This document shows, one piece after another, positions 29,821 to 37,254 of a stretch of DNA of 64,000 bases; position 1 is the stretch's first letter; the number at the start of each line of letters is the position of its first letter. The notes under the pieces were generated by a model. The model was not told the DNA's origin. It saw only the letters and a program-made list of their open reading frames with translations, and made no database searches. Position numbers and translations under genes: made by a program. The DNA is from Micromonospora sp. M71_S20 (GTDB lineage Bacteria > Actinomycetota > Actinomycetes > Mycobacteriales > Micromonosporaceae): NCBI RefSeq assembly GCF_003664255.1, contig NZ_RCCV01000001.1, forward strand, positions 744,001-808,000, given 5' to 3'.

Positions 29821-30600
29821 TCAGGGGGTGCGGAGGGGGGCGCCGACGCCGCGCAGCTCGGTCAGGGCCATGGCGACGCCGTGCAGCAGGTCGGTCGCCT
29901 CCGTGAGGCGGGAGGCGGCCGGGTGGGCGGCGTCGGGGTGGGCGTCCCCGGCCACGTAGCCGGCGGCGGCCACGACGAGCCGCTCGTACGCGGCGACGCC
30001 CTGCTCCAGCTGCGCGGTGAGGGCCCGGTGCGCCTCGGCCAGCGGCGGCCGGGCCTCGGCCGGGGCGAGCCGCAGCGTGCGCTCGACGCTGGCCACCCGG
30101 TCGGCGAGGTCCCGCAGCGACCGGTCGGCCTCGGCGGCCTCCAGCACGGCCGGCGAGGCGAGCCCCGTGAGCCGGTTGGTCATCCCGGCGAGGGTCAGGG
30201 CGGCCCGGTCCAGCCGGGCCCACGGCTCGGCGGCGCTGGTGCCGCGCAGCGCCACCCGGGAGCGCACCCGGCGGACCTCGGCCAGCACGCCGGGGCCGAC
30301 GGGGAGCCGTTCCACGGCGGCGACCAGCTTGGCGCGGGACCGCGCGGCGGCCTCGGCCGGGTCGAGCGCCGGCGGTGCCGGCCGGGCGGCCAGCGCCCGC
30401 AGGTCGATCCACCGCCAGGCGGCGAGCACCACCGCGCCGCCCGCCCCGGCCACCCAGGCCGCGTCGGGCAGCCCCAGCCCGGCGTACGGGGTCAGCACGG
30501 CGGCGGCGCCGCCCAGGCCGCCGGCCGTGACGCTCCACCGGCGCGCGGACCGCCGCAACCGGCTCAGGCGCCGGAAGTACCGCGTGCGCTCGTCTGCCAC
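29821..30600 (-). CDS. pspM: PspM-like phage-shock envelope stress protein
   Basis: A 259-residue membrane protein directly downstream of pspA. A basic N-terminus (YFRRLSRLRRSARRW) precedes two hydrophobic segments at about residues 21-42 and 46-62, followed by a ~195-residue helical cytosolic part rich in Ala, Arg and Glu. This matches PspM, the third gene of the actinobacterial clgR-pspA-pspM module (Rv2743c in M. tuberculosis), in which it helps tie PspA to the membrane. Identification rests on gene order and topology more than on motifs. The GTG start at 30600 follows GGAGG by 6-7 nt and is 23 bp after the pspA stop. Confidence 0.82.
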   Translation of the reverse strand: MADERTRYFRRLSRLRRSARRWSVTAGGLGGAAAVLTPYAGLGLPDAAWVAGAGGAVVLAAWRWIDLRALAARPAPPALDPAEAAARSRAKLVAAVERLPVGPGVLAEVRRVRSRVALRGTSAAEPWARLDRAALTLAGMTNRLTGLASPAVLEAAEADRSLRDLADRVASVERTLRLAPAEARPPLAEAHRALTAQLEQGVAAYERLVVAAAGYVAGDAHPDAAHPAASRLTEATDLLHGVAMALTELRGVGAPLRTP

Positions 30601-30623
30601 CTCTGCCTCCTCGACCCGGCCGC

Positions 30624-31496
30624 TCAGCCGGCGGCGGTGGTGTCTCCGGTGCCGCGCTCCCGGCCCATGCTGGCCCGGATCTCGTCCAGCCGGGCGGCGG
30701 CCGCCGGGTCGGCGGCCGGCGCGGCGGGCTGGGCCTGCGCCGCACCCTGTCGTTCCTGCTTGCCGCCGAGCTGCTCGCCGGCCATGCTCGACCGGATCTG
30801 CTCCAGGCGGGAGGAGCCGGCCGAGTCCAGGGTCGCCTTCTGGATCTCCAGCATGCGGCCCTCGACGGAGTTGCCGGCCAGCTCGGCGCGGCCCATCGCC
30901 GTGGCGTACCGCTGCTCGATGCGGTCGCGCACCTCGTCGAGCGAGGGCGTGTTGGCGGGGGCGGTCAGCGCCGACATCGACTCCAGCGAGCGGGCCACGC
31001 TCTCCTGCATCTTGGCCTGCTCCAGCTGGCTGAGCAGCTTGGTGCGCTCGGCGAGCTTCTGCTGGAGGATCATCGAGTTGTTCTCGACCGCCCGGCGGGC
31101 CTGGGCGGCGGCGCCGAGCGCCTGGTCGTGCAGGGTCTTGAGGTCCTCCGTGGCCTGCTCGGCCGAGACCAGCTGGGTGGCCAGGGTCTGCGCGGACTGC
31201 TCGTAGCGGCCGGCCTCGGCCTCGTCGCCCCGGGCGCGGGCCTGGTCGGCGAGGACCAGGGCCTGGCGGGCGTTGGCCTGCAACCGCTCGACCTCGGTCA
31301 TCTGGCGGGACAGCTTCATCTCCAGCTGCCGCTGGTTGCCGATCACGGCGGCGGCCTGCTGGACCAGCGCCTGGTGCTGACGCTGGGCCTCCTCGATGGC
31401 CTGCTGGATCTGCACCTTCGGATCGGCGTGCTCGTCGATCCTGGCGCCGAAGAGCGCCATCAGGTACTTCCACCCCTTGACGAACGGGTTAGCCAT
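30624..31496 (-). CDS. pspA: phage shock protein A (PspA/IM30 family)
   Basis: A 290-residue peripheral membrane protein of the PspA/Vipp1 family, an ESCRT-III-like fold. The N-terminus [20 protein letters not shown] is the amphipathic membrane-binding helix. Residues ~25-220 are almost continuous coiled coil ([20 protein letters not shown]). An Ala/Pro linker and a short C-terminal helix with LDEIRASMG, which repeats the earlier LEQIRSSMA, end the protein. It stabilises the cytoplasmic membrane under stress. ATG 31496 has GGGGG upstream; frame extension to 31652 is a non-family sequence. It lies between clgR and pspM, as in mycobacteria. Confidence 0.93.
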   Translation of the reverse strand: MANPFVKGWKYLMALFGARIDEHADPKVQIQQAIEEAQRQHQALVQQAAAVIGNQRQLEMKLSRQMTEVERLQANARQALVLADQARARGDEAEAGRYEQSAQTLATQLVSAEQATEDLKTLHDQALGAAAQARRAVENNSMILQQKLAERTKLLSQLEQAKMQESVARSLESMSALTAPANTPSLDEVRDRIEQRYATAMGRAELAGNSVEGRMLEIQKATLDSAGSSRLEQIRSSMAGEQLGGKQERQGAAQAQPAAPAADPAAAARLDEIRASMGRERGTGDTTAAG

Positions 31497-31651
31497 CTTT
31501 GCGTTGCCCCCTTGAGTAGCGTCGCTCCGCCTCGACCGCGCCGGGTGCTCCCGGCCGGCTCCCGCACGGCAGTGGCTCCATCGTCCCAGCCGGACGCCAC
31601 CGGGGCATCCGTACCGGCGAGCGAAGCGAGCGCCGACGCCGTCCGCGATCA

Positions 31652-31657
31652 AGGGTA
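31652..31657 (-). promoter_or_regulatory. possible -10 box of a pspA promoter
   Basis: TACCCT on the minus strand, about 156 nt before the pspA start codon. The 228-bp clgR-pspA gap is larger than other gaps of this cluster, so a separate promoter is plausible. A tandem GCGAGCG-aa-GCGAGCG lies just downstream (31619-31634) and could be a regulator site. I found no clear ClgR consensus. Confidence 0.3.
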
Positions 31658-31692
31658 CGCGGCGCCGTCGAGGCCGACCACGTGGTGCGAGA

Positions 31693-31737
31693 GGGGGTGG
31701 ATCAGGCGACGCGAGGGGGGTGGATCAGGCGGCGCAG
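31693..31737. repeat. duplicated ~22-bp segment spanning the clgR stop codon
   Basis: GGGGGTGGATCAGGCG occurs at 31693-31708 and again at 31716-31731; the second copy contains the clgR stop codon and its last codons. The first is therefore a copy of the clgR 3' end, 23 bp downstream. It probably arose by slippage. Confidence 0.7.
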
Positions 31738-32159
31738 ACCACGTCGCGCTCGCTGCCCCGGACCCGGGAGCTGCGCAGGGTGGCCTTGAGCGGGGAGTCC
31801 TGGCGGACCTGGACGGCGACCGTGCCGTCGGAGCTGACCTGGTGGACGCCCCGGCCCGTGCTCCTGCGCACGGCGACGGGCGCGGCCGGCTCGTCCTGCA
31901 CCGGCACGAGCACGCCGGGCATCTGCTCGGCGAGGGCGACGGTGTCGCTGACCTCACGCAGCAGCTCGGACAGGCGCGCACCGAGGGCGTCGCAGATCGC
32001 GGCCAGCAGCTCGCTGGAGGGCTCCTTCTGGCCGCGCTCGATCTCGGACAGGTAGCCGAGGCTGACGTTGGCGGCGGAGGAGACCTCGCGCAGGGTGCGG
32101 TGCTGCCCCTGCCGGCGCGCCCGCAGTGCGTCACCGATCACGCGGCGTAGCAGGACCAT
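31725..32159 (-). CDS. clgR: ClgR-type XRE-family transcriptional regulator
   Basis: A 144-residue regulator. An XRE helix-turn-helix occupies ~5-75, with [30 protein letters not shown], a sequence typical of ClgR. The C-terminal part has no known domain. The protein ends in VCAA; C-terminal alanines of Streptomyces ClgR are recognised by ClpP protease, so stability control is likely retained. ClgR activates clp protease genes and, in mycobacteria, pspA-pspM. ATG 32159 follows GGGGGAGG. It is upstream of pspA on the same strand and downstream of the cinA-like gene. Confidence 0.92.
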   Translation of the reverse strand: MVLLRRVIGDALRARRQGQHRTLREVSSAANVSLGYLSEIERGQKEPSSELLAAICDALGARLSELLREVSDTVALAEQMPGVLVPVQDEPAAPVAVRRSTGRGVHQVSSDGTVAVQVRQDSPLKATLRSSRVRGSERDVVCAA

Positions 32160-32237
32160 TCGCACCTCCCCCTGAGGGACACCACTCGTCCACGCGGCCC
32201 GTCCGGCACGTCGAGCCGGACCGGTCGTCGGAGCCTT

Positions 32238-32260
32238 CCCGCAACCGTACCCGTTGCGGG
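32238..32260. promoter_or_regulatory. perfect palindrome between cinA-like gene and clgR
   Basis: CCCGCAAC (32238-32245) and GTTGCGGG (32253-32260) flank a 7-nt centre. It lies 79 bp upstream of clgR and 45 bp after the cinA-like stop. It may be a terminator of the upstream gene or an operator of clgR, which is autoregulated in other actinobacteria. The sequence alone does not decide. Confidence 0.5.
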
Positions 32261-32304
32261 CCCCCACGACATCCCACCCCGCCCCTCGGATCGCGGGGAG
32301 AGCG

Positions 32305-32892
32305 TCAACGGCGCCCTGCGCCAGCCGCGTCGGCCCGCCCGTCGTCGACCCCGGCCGCCGGGGTGTCGGCCTCCTCCGCCCCGGAAGCGTCGGTCCCGTG
32401 GATCCGCGCGGCGAGCAGCCGCAGTGCCTCGACGACCGCGGCGGAGCGGATGTGGTCGCGACCGCCGTCCAGGTCGAGCTGCCGGACTTGGGTGCCGGAC
32501 GGCCCGGCCACGGCGACGTAGACGAGCCCGACGGGCTTGCCGTCCTGCGGTTCCGGGCCGGCCACCCCGGTGGTGGCGAGGCCCCAGTCGGCCCCGCAGC
32601 GGCGCCGCCCACCCTCCGCGAGGGCCACCGCCACGTCCGGGTCGACCGGCCCCCTGTCGGCCAGCAGGTCCTCCGGCACGCCGGCGAGCTGCGACTTGAG
32701 CTCGGTGGCGTAGACCACCAGGCCGCCCCGGTAGATCCCGCTGACCCCGGCGATCTCCACGATCGAGGCGGCCAGCAGGCCGCCCGTCAGCGACTCGACG
32801 GTGGCGAGGGTCTCGTGCCGTTCCGAGAGGCTGTGCACCACGCCGGCCGCCGGACTCCCGACCGGCCGCGCTCCGTCAACGTCACTGTCCAT
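32305..32892 (-). CDS. pncC: CinA-family nicotinamide-nucleotide amidase
   Basis: A 195-residue protein comprising only the C-terminal domain of CinA (PncC), which deamidates nicotinamide mononucleotide in NAD salvage. The family core is clear: [18 protein letters not shown] (~29-46), with the usual Ser-rich region, [20 protein letters not shown], and [19 protein letters not shown]. The final ~30 residues are a polar, Ala/Asp-rich tail not typical of the family. In many actinobacteria cinA lies between pgsA and the clgR module, as here. Cellular location is cytosolic. Confidence 0.92.
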   Translation of the reverse strand: MDSDVDGARPVGSPAAGVVHSLSERHETLATVESLTGGLLAASIVEIAGVSGIYRGGLVVYATELKSQLAGVPEDLLADRGPVDPDVAVALAEGGRRRCGADWGLATTGVAGPEPQDGKPVGLVYVAVAGPSGTQVRQLDLDGGRDHIRSAAVVEALRLLAARIHGTDASGAEEADTPAAGVDDGRADAAGAGRR

Positions 32893-33064
32893 GTCCCGGA
32901 TCCTTTCCCCGCCCCGCCGGCCCTACTCATCCTTCCCGACCGGCGTGGGCGCGGGCGGGCGGCCCGGCTGCCCCGTCGGCCTCCGCCGCGAGGGCTTCGG
33001 GCGACGGCGTCCGGTCCGGACGGGAGGGGACGGACGGGCGCCGGTCAGATGGCCAGGCGGCGGG

Positions 33065-33739
33065 TCAGGCGGCGGGGCGGCGGAGCCGGAGGGCCTGGGC
33101 GACGTAGTCGAAGCCGGTGATCACCGTGACGCCGACCGCGGCGGCCATGATCCACGGGCCGACGGCGGCCAGCGCGTCCGGCATCGGCCACAGGTACCAG
33201 GTGATGGCCAGGATCTGGAGCGCAGTCTTGATCTTGCCGCCCCGGCTGGCCGCGATCACGCCGTGCCGGATCACCCAGAAGCGCAGCGCGGTGATGCCCA
33301 GCTCCCGGACGAGGATCACGGCGGTCACCCACCAGGGCAGCTGGTCGTACCAGGAGAGCAGCAGCAGCGCGGCCCCGGTGAGGGCCTTGTCCGCGATCGG
33401 GTCGGCGACCTTGCCCACCGAGGTGACCAGGGCGAAGCGGCGGGCGATCCAACCGTCGACCAGGTCGGTCGCGGAGGCGACGGCGAAGATCAGGCAGGCG
33501 ACCATCCGCCAGCCGGCGTGGCTCATCGCCGAGGCGACCACGGACGCCGCGAAGACCGGCACCAGGGCCAGCCGCAGCGCGGTGAGCGCGTTGGCCGCGT
33601 TCAGCACGGGCACGCCGGCCACCACCGGCGCGGGAGTCGAGTCCGTCGCCCCGGTCACCGCCGCACCCCGCTCCGGCCTCCGTGGCGCACCTGACACCCC
33701 ACCACGTGGCTCCCCCGCTCCCTCCGGGCCCGCCGTCAC
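33065..33739 (-). CDS. pgsA: CDP-diacylglycerol--glycerol-3-phosphate 3-phosphatidyltransferase
   Basis: A 224-residue inner-membrane enzyme that makes phosphatidylglycerol phosphate from CDP-diacylglycerol and glycerol-3-phosphate. The CDP-alcohol phosphotransferase signature, DG-x2-AR-x8-G-x3-D-x3-D, is seen in [20 protein letters not shown] continued by IADK. Several membrane helices follow. The GTG at 33739 overlaps the rimO stop as GTGA, so coupled translation is likely; an in-frame GTG at 33658 is closer to the usual family length and is an alternative, leaving a disordered N-terminal extension of 27 residues. A rimO-pgsA-pncC arrangement is common in actinobacteria. Confidence 0.93.
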   Translation of the reverse strand: MTAGPEGAGEPRGGVSGAPRRPERGAAVTGATDSTPAPVVAGVPVLNAANALTALRLALVPVFAASVVASAMSHAGWRMVACLIFAVASATDLVDGWIARRFALVTSVGKVADPIADKALTGAALLLLSWYDQLPWWVTAVILVRELGITALRFWVIRHGVIAASRGGKIKTALQILAITWYLWPMPDALAAVGPWIMAAAVGVTVITGFDYVAQALRLRRPAA

Positions 33740-35232
33740 CGTGTTGCGCCGGGCGCAGCCGAGATCATCTCATCCGGGACCGCGACCAGGTCCACCCCTT
33801 CGGTGCCCGTGACCGTCGCCCGCACCAGGTCGCCGGGGCGCAGCGCGGCCAGGTCCACTCCGCCGCCGGACGGGGCGACGAGGGTGGTCGAGCCGTCGAC
33901 CTCGGGGGCCTGGTGGGCCGCCCGGCCCTCGACCACGCCGTCGTCGACCGAGTCGACGAGCACCTCGACCGTGGAGCCCAGGCGTTCCTCGGCGCGCTGC
34001 GAGCACAGCTCGTCGGCGAGCGCGCTGAGCTTGTCGTAGCGACGCTTGACCGTGGCGGCGGAGACCTTGCCGGGCAGCCCGGCGGCCTCGGTGCCGTCCT
34101 CGTCGCTGTAGTCGAACACCCCGATCGCGTCGAGCCGGGCCTCGGTCAGGAACCGGACCAGCTCCTGGTAGTCGCCGCGGGTCTCGCCGGGGAAGCCGAC
34201 GATGAAGTTGCTCCGTGCGCCCGCGGCCGGGGCCAGCGCGCGGGCGCTCGCCAGCAGCTCCAGGAACCGCTCGGTGGAGCCGAAGCGGCGCATCCGGCGC
34301 AGCACCGGCTCGCTGGAGTGCTGGAACGACAGGTCGAAGTAGGGCGCCACGCCGGGCGTGGTGGCGATCGCCTCGACCAGGCCGGGACGGGTCTCGGCCG
34401 GCTGGAGGTAGCTCGCCCGCACCCGGACGATGCCGTCGATCGCGGCGAGCTGGGGCAGCAGCTTCTCCAGCGCCCGGGGGTCGCCCAGGTCCTTGCCGTA
34501 GGAGGTGGAGTTCTCGCTGACCAGCACCAGCTCGCGTACGCCGGTCTTGGCCAGCCACTCCGCCTCGGCGAGCAGCTCGTCCGGCGTACGGGAGACGAAG
34601 GCGCCGCGGAAGGCGGGGATAGCGCAGAACGCGCAGCGCCGGTCGCAGCCGCTGGCCAGCTTGAGCGAGGCGACCGGACCGGTGTCGAGCCGGTGACGCA
34701 GCACCTGGCGCAGGTGGGCCGGGGTGTGCTCGTCGGTCTCGGTGACGCCCCGCACCGGGGTGCCGTGGCCGGGCAGCGACACCCCGCTGTCCCGCCGGGA
34801 GACGGGGGTGAGGGGCAGCAGCTCACGCCGGTCGCGCGGGGTGTGCGCGCCGATCCGCTCGCCGGCCACGACCGCGTCCAGCCGGGCGGCGATGTCCGGG
34901 TAGTCGTCGAAGCTCAGCACCGCCTGCGCCTCGGGGAGGCTGTCGGCCAGCTCGCGGCCGTACCGCTCGGCCATGCAGCCGGCGGCGACCACCTTGGCGC
35001 CGGTGTCGGCGGCGGCCAGCAGGGTCTGGATGGAGTCCTGCTTCGCCTTCTCCACGAAGCCGCACGTGTTGACGACCACCACGTCGGCGCCTTCGCCGTC
35101 GGTGGTGACCTGCCAGCCGTCGGCGTGCAGCCGGGCGGCCAGCTCCTCCGAGTCGACCTCGTTGCGGGCACAGCCCAGGGTCAGCAGGGCGACACGGCGG
35201 CCGTCGGTCGGGGAAGGGGAGGTGGCAGACAC
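33736..35232 (-). CDS. rimO: ribosomal protein S12 methylthiotransferase RimO
   Basis: A ~498-residue radical-SAM enzyme that adds a methylthio group to an Asp of ribosomal protein S12. The N-terminal UPF0004 domain has three cluster cysteines ([27 protein letters not shown]). The radical-SAM motif CDRRCAFC is at about 196-203. The C-terminal TRAM domain covers ~435-498. LGCARN and the longer spacing place it with RimO rather than MiaB. Start GTG 35232 is preferred to ATG 35235 because a TACCCT box lies exactly 6 nt before it, giving a leaderless mRNA. The stop overlaps pgsA. Confidence 0.93.
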   Translation of the reverse strand: MSATSPSPTDGRRVALLTLGCARNEVDSEELAARLHADGWQVTTDGEGADVVVVNTCGFVEKAKQDSIQTLLAAADTGAKVVAAGCMAERYGRELADSLPEAQAVLSFDDYPDIAARLDAVVAGERIGAHTPRDRRELLPLTPVSRRDSGVSLPGHGTPVRGVTETDEHTPAHLRQVLRHRLDTGPVASLKLASGCDRRCAFCAIPAFRGAFVSRTPDELLAEAEWLAKTGVRELVLVSENSTSYGKDLGDPRALEKLLPQLAAIDGIVRVRASYLQPAETRPGLVEAIATTPGVAPYFDLSFQHSSEPVLRRMRRFGSTERFLELLASARALAPAAGARSNFIVGFPGETRGDYQELVRFLTEARLDAIGVFDYSDEDGTEAAGLPGKVSAATVKRRYDKLSALADELCSQRAEERLGSTVEVLVDSVDDGVVEGRAAHQAPEVDGSTTLVAPSGGGVDLAALRPGDLVRATVTGTEGVDLVAVPDEMISAAPGATR

Positions 35233-35238
35233 CATCCG

Positions 35239-35244
35239 AGGGTA
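35239..35244 (-). promoter_or_regulatory. -10 box for leaderless rimO
   Basis: TACCCT on the minus strand, 6 nt before GTG 35232 and 3 nt before ATG 35235. The spacing favours the GTG as both transcription and translation start. Confidence 0.45.
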
Positions 35245-35321
35245 CCGGGCGGGTGGGCGGCGGCCGTCAACGGCGGGCCGCCCGCACCGGCCGCCGCACC
35301 CTTCCCGCCGCCACGACCGGC

Positions 35322-36245
35322 TCAGACCGCCGCCGCGCCGACCCCGACCAGCCGGTCGAGCAGGAAGACCTCCGTGCCGGCCAGGCCGGTCGAGCAGAAG
35401 ACCGAGACCTGGTCCGCGCCGGTCCGGCCCGCGACGGCGCCGGCCAGCACCGCGCCCAGGTCGCGCAACCGTCCGGCGTACGCGGGCAGCGTCGCCAGCA
35501 TCGGCGGGTCGTACGCTGCCGCCTGCGCCGGCGAGTCGGTGACCAGCAGGTCGGCGGCGTCCAGCAGGTCGGTGCCGAACTCGTGCCGGTCGACCTGCTT
35601 GAAGCCGACCGTGTTGACGTGGGTGCCGGGGGCCAGGTCGGCGGCGTCGAGCACGGGGCCGACGGCGGTGGTGGCGAGCACCACGATGTCGCGGTCACGG
35701 ACGGCGGCCCGCGCCGAGCCCACCGCCCGCGCCGGCACGCCCAGCTCGGCGCGGACGCGGGCGGCGAACGCCTCCCGCCGGGCGGCGGAGCGGCTGTGCA
35801 CGGTGACCTCGCGCAGCGGGCGGACGGCGGCGGCGGCCCAGACCTGGGTCCACGCCTGCCCGCCGGAGCCGATCACGCCCAGGGTGGCGGCGTCCGGCCG
35901 GGCCAGGGCGTCCACGGCGACCCCGCCGAGCCCGCCGGTACGCCGGGAGCCCAGCTCCTCCCCGACCGCCACCGCCCGGACCGCCCCGGTACGCCCGTCG
36001 TGCAGCACGACCACCTGCTCGCTCTCCGGGTGCCCGAACGTGTCGTACGAGCGGTAGCCGTACCACTCGCCGGTGAGGTGGCCGGCGGTGAGCACCATCC
36101 GTCCTCCGCCCAGCGGCGCGGCGGCCCGGGGCGGGGCCACCAGGCGGCCGGCGTACGCGGCGAGCAGGGCGTCCCGCATCGCGGCGACCGTGGTGGGGGC
36201 GTCCAGCGCGGCGGCGACCTCGGGATCGGAGAAGAGCAGCGGCAT
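35322..36245 (-). CDS. ornithine cyclodeaminase / mu-crystallin family protein
   Basis: A ~307-residue NAD(P)-binding protein of the OCD/mu-crystallin family. The Rossmann glycine motif is [15 protein letters not shown] (~125-139), followed by [27 protein letters not shown] and [17 protein letters not shown]. Members include ornithine cyclodeaminase, ketimine reductase and alanine dehydrogenase; the substrate cannot be fixed here. ATG 36245 is chosen over TTG 36260 because the family begins [10 protein letters not shown] and a CAGTAT box lies 6 nt upstream. A 14-bp palindrome lies upstream at 36271-36284. Confidence 0.85.
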   Translation of the reverse strand: MPLLFSDPEVAAALDAPTTVAAMRDALLAAYAGRLVAPPRAAAPLGGGRMVLTAGHLTGEWYGYRSYDTFGHPESEQVVVLHDGRTGAVRAVAVGEELGSRRTGGLGGVAVDALARPDAATLGVIGSGGQAWTQVWAAAAVRPLREVTVHSRSAARREAFAARVRAELGVPARAVGSARAAVRDRDIVVLATTAVGPVLDAADLAPGTHVNTVGFKQVDRHEFGTDLLDAADLLVTDSPAQAAAYDPPMLATLPAYAGRLRDLGAVLAGAVAGRTGADQVSVFCSTGLAGTEVFLLDRLVGVGAAAV

Positions 36246-36270
36246 ACCCCGATACTGCAAGTTGAAGCGA

Positions 36271-36284
36271 GGTTCACGTCAACC
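36271..36284. promoter_or_regulatory. palindrome upstream of the OCD-family gene
   Basis: GGTTCACGTCAACC reads the same on both strands except for one symmetric base pair. It is 26 bp upstream of the OCD-family start, in the gap shared with the divergent guanidinium exporter gene. A possible operator; no cognate regulator is adjacent. Confidence 0.4.
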
Positions 36285-36324
36285 CGTGGTGGCCCGGCTC
36301 ACCCCGGGCACCGCCCGCCGGTGC

Positions 36325-36330
36325 TACCGT
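36325..36330 (+). promoter_or_regulatory. possible -10 box of the guanidinium exporter gene
   Basis: TACCGT at 36325-36330 would start transcription near 36337, about 18 nt before the guanidine-III riboswitch core. No strong -35 is evident. Confidence 0.35.
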
Positions 36331-36354
36331 CGGTCGTGGCGGCCCGAGGTCGCC

Positions 36355-36396
36355 CCGGACGAGTGGTGGGCGTACCCGGTCAGGCCAAGACGCCCC
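36355..36396 (+). ncRNA. guanidine-III riboswitch (ykkC-III)
   Basis: The 42-nt segment starts CCGGACGAG and continues GGGCGTACCCGGTCAGG, then CCAAGACGCCCC. It matches, as I recall it, the guanidine-III consensus (Thermobifida fusca form starts CCGGACGAGGUGCGCCGUACC). The helix GGGCGT (36368-36373) with ACGCCC (36390-36395) is a covariant version of GCGCCGU/ACGGCGC, and CCGG (36355-36358) can pair with CCGG (36376-36379) to make the pseudoknot. It lies 67 nt upstream of an SMR exporter of Gdx type, the usual target, whose ribosome binding site GAGGTGAT it probably exposes when guanidinium binds. Confidence 0.9.
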
Positions 36397-36463
36397 GCGT
36401 GTGTGTACCGAGCCCACTCTTCCCGGCCCGATGGTCCGGGCGCCTACGCAGAGGTGATCTTCC

Positions 36464-36778
36464 ATGGCCTGGATCGTTCTGGTGATCTCCGGACTTCTCG
36501 AGACCGCGTGGGCGATCGCCCTCGACCGCAGCGCCGGCTTCACCCGGCTCGTCCCGTCGCTGGTCTTCGTGGTGACCCTGGTGCTCAGCATGGCCGGCCT
36601 GGCGTACGCGCTGCGCGAGATCCCGGTCGGCACCGGCTACGTCGTCTGGGTGGGCATCGGGGCGGTCGGCACCGCCCTGGTCGGGATGCTCGCGCTGAAC
36701 GAGCCGGCCAGCCTGCCCCGGATCGCCTGCCTGCTGCTGGTGGTCGCCGGCGTCGTCGGCCTGAAGGTCTTCCACTGA
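36464..36778 (+). CDS. gdx: small multidrug resistance family guanidinium exporter (Gdx/SugE)
   Basis: A 104-residue four-helix inner-membrane protein of the SMR family. The essential Glu is E13 in GLLETAW. GYVVWVGIGAVGTALVGMLA forms the conserved GxG helix 3. The sequence is of SugE/Gdx type rather than EmrE type, and Gdx proteins export guanidinium in exchange for protons as antiparallel dimers. The upstream guanidine-III riboswitch strongly supports this function. An AGAGGTGAT ribosome binding site precedes ATG 36464. It is probably a single-gene unit. Confidence 0.93.
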   Translation: MAWIVLVISGLLETAWAIALDRSAGFTRLVPSLVFVVTLVLSMAGLAYALREIPVGTGYVVWVGIGAVGTALVGMLALNEPASLPRIACLLLVVAGVVGLKVFH

Positions 36779-36869
36779 CCGGCGTCTTGCGGGGCGAGGC
36801 GTGACGGAAGACCACAGTGGGTAGAGCTGTGCCTGGCACCGGAAAGGCTCTCACCCACGGAGGCAGACA

Positions 36870-37115
36870 ATGGCCAACATGCACTCGACCGCCCGCCCGC
36901 GCACCAACGCCGCCCGCATCTGCACGATCCTGGGCTTCGTGTTCGCGGTCCTCGCGCTCCTGCTCAACCCGCTCGTCTTCGGCGTGATCGGGCTGGTCCT
37001 GGGCATCGTCGGCGCCGTGCTCGGCGACAAGCCGCTCGGCTGGTACGCCGCCGCCGCCAACGTGGCCGCCATCGTCATCAGCCTGCTGATCATCAACGCG
37101 CTCGTCAACAACTGA
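36870..37115 (+). CDS. small membrane protein of unknown function
   Basis: An 81-residue protein with a short polar N-terminus and hydrophobic stretches ICTILGFVFAVLALLLNP, VFGVIGLVLGIVGAVLG and WYAAAANVAAIVISLLIINA, making two or three membrane helices. It resembles the small DUF4190-type hydrophobic proteins of actinobacteria but I cannot name it. GGAGG lies 7 nt before ATG 36870, and a strong terminator follows 25 bp after the stop, so it looks like a genuine expressed gene. Confidence 0.8.
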   Translation: MANMHSTARPRTNAARICTILGFVFAVLALLLNPLVFGVIGLVLGIVGAVLGDKPLGWYAAAANVAAIVISLLIINALVNN

Positions 37116-37139
37116 CCTCCGCTCCCCCGGGCGAAGACC

Positions 37140-37165
37140 GGGCCCGCCGGCGTGCCGGCGGGCCC
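37140..37165. terminator. strong hairpin terminator after small membrane protein gene
   Basis: GGGCCCGCCGGC (37140-37151) and GCCGGCGGGCCC (37154-37165) form a perfect 12-bp stem with a 2-nt gap, followed by GTCGTCTGTG. It separates the plus-strand small membrane gene from convergent ftsK and could serve both. Confidence 0.85.
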
Positions 37166-37254
37166 GTCGTCTGTGCGCCCTGTCGGGCGGTTGCCCGGCT
37201 CAGCCCCGCCGTGACGACCGGGAACGCCCCCGCGCCATCAGCGGCCGGCCCGTC

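Noticed and set aside
25976..30745. A minus-strand open frame of about 1590 codons opposite the multicopper-oxidase-like gene
   Set aside because: Same GC-bias effect; the plus-strand product has coherent domains and the antisense product is Arg/Gly/Val-rich without motifs.
36301..36350. Possible guanidine-I (ykkC) riboswitch in the same leader
   Set aside because: The CTAC...CCGAGG pieces do not reproduce the conserved guanidine-I core, while the following segment fits guanidine-III well.
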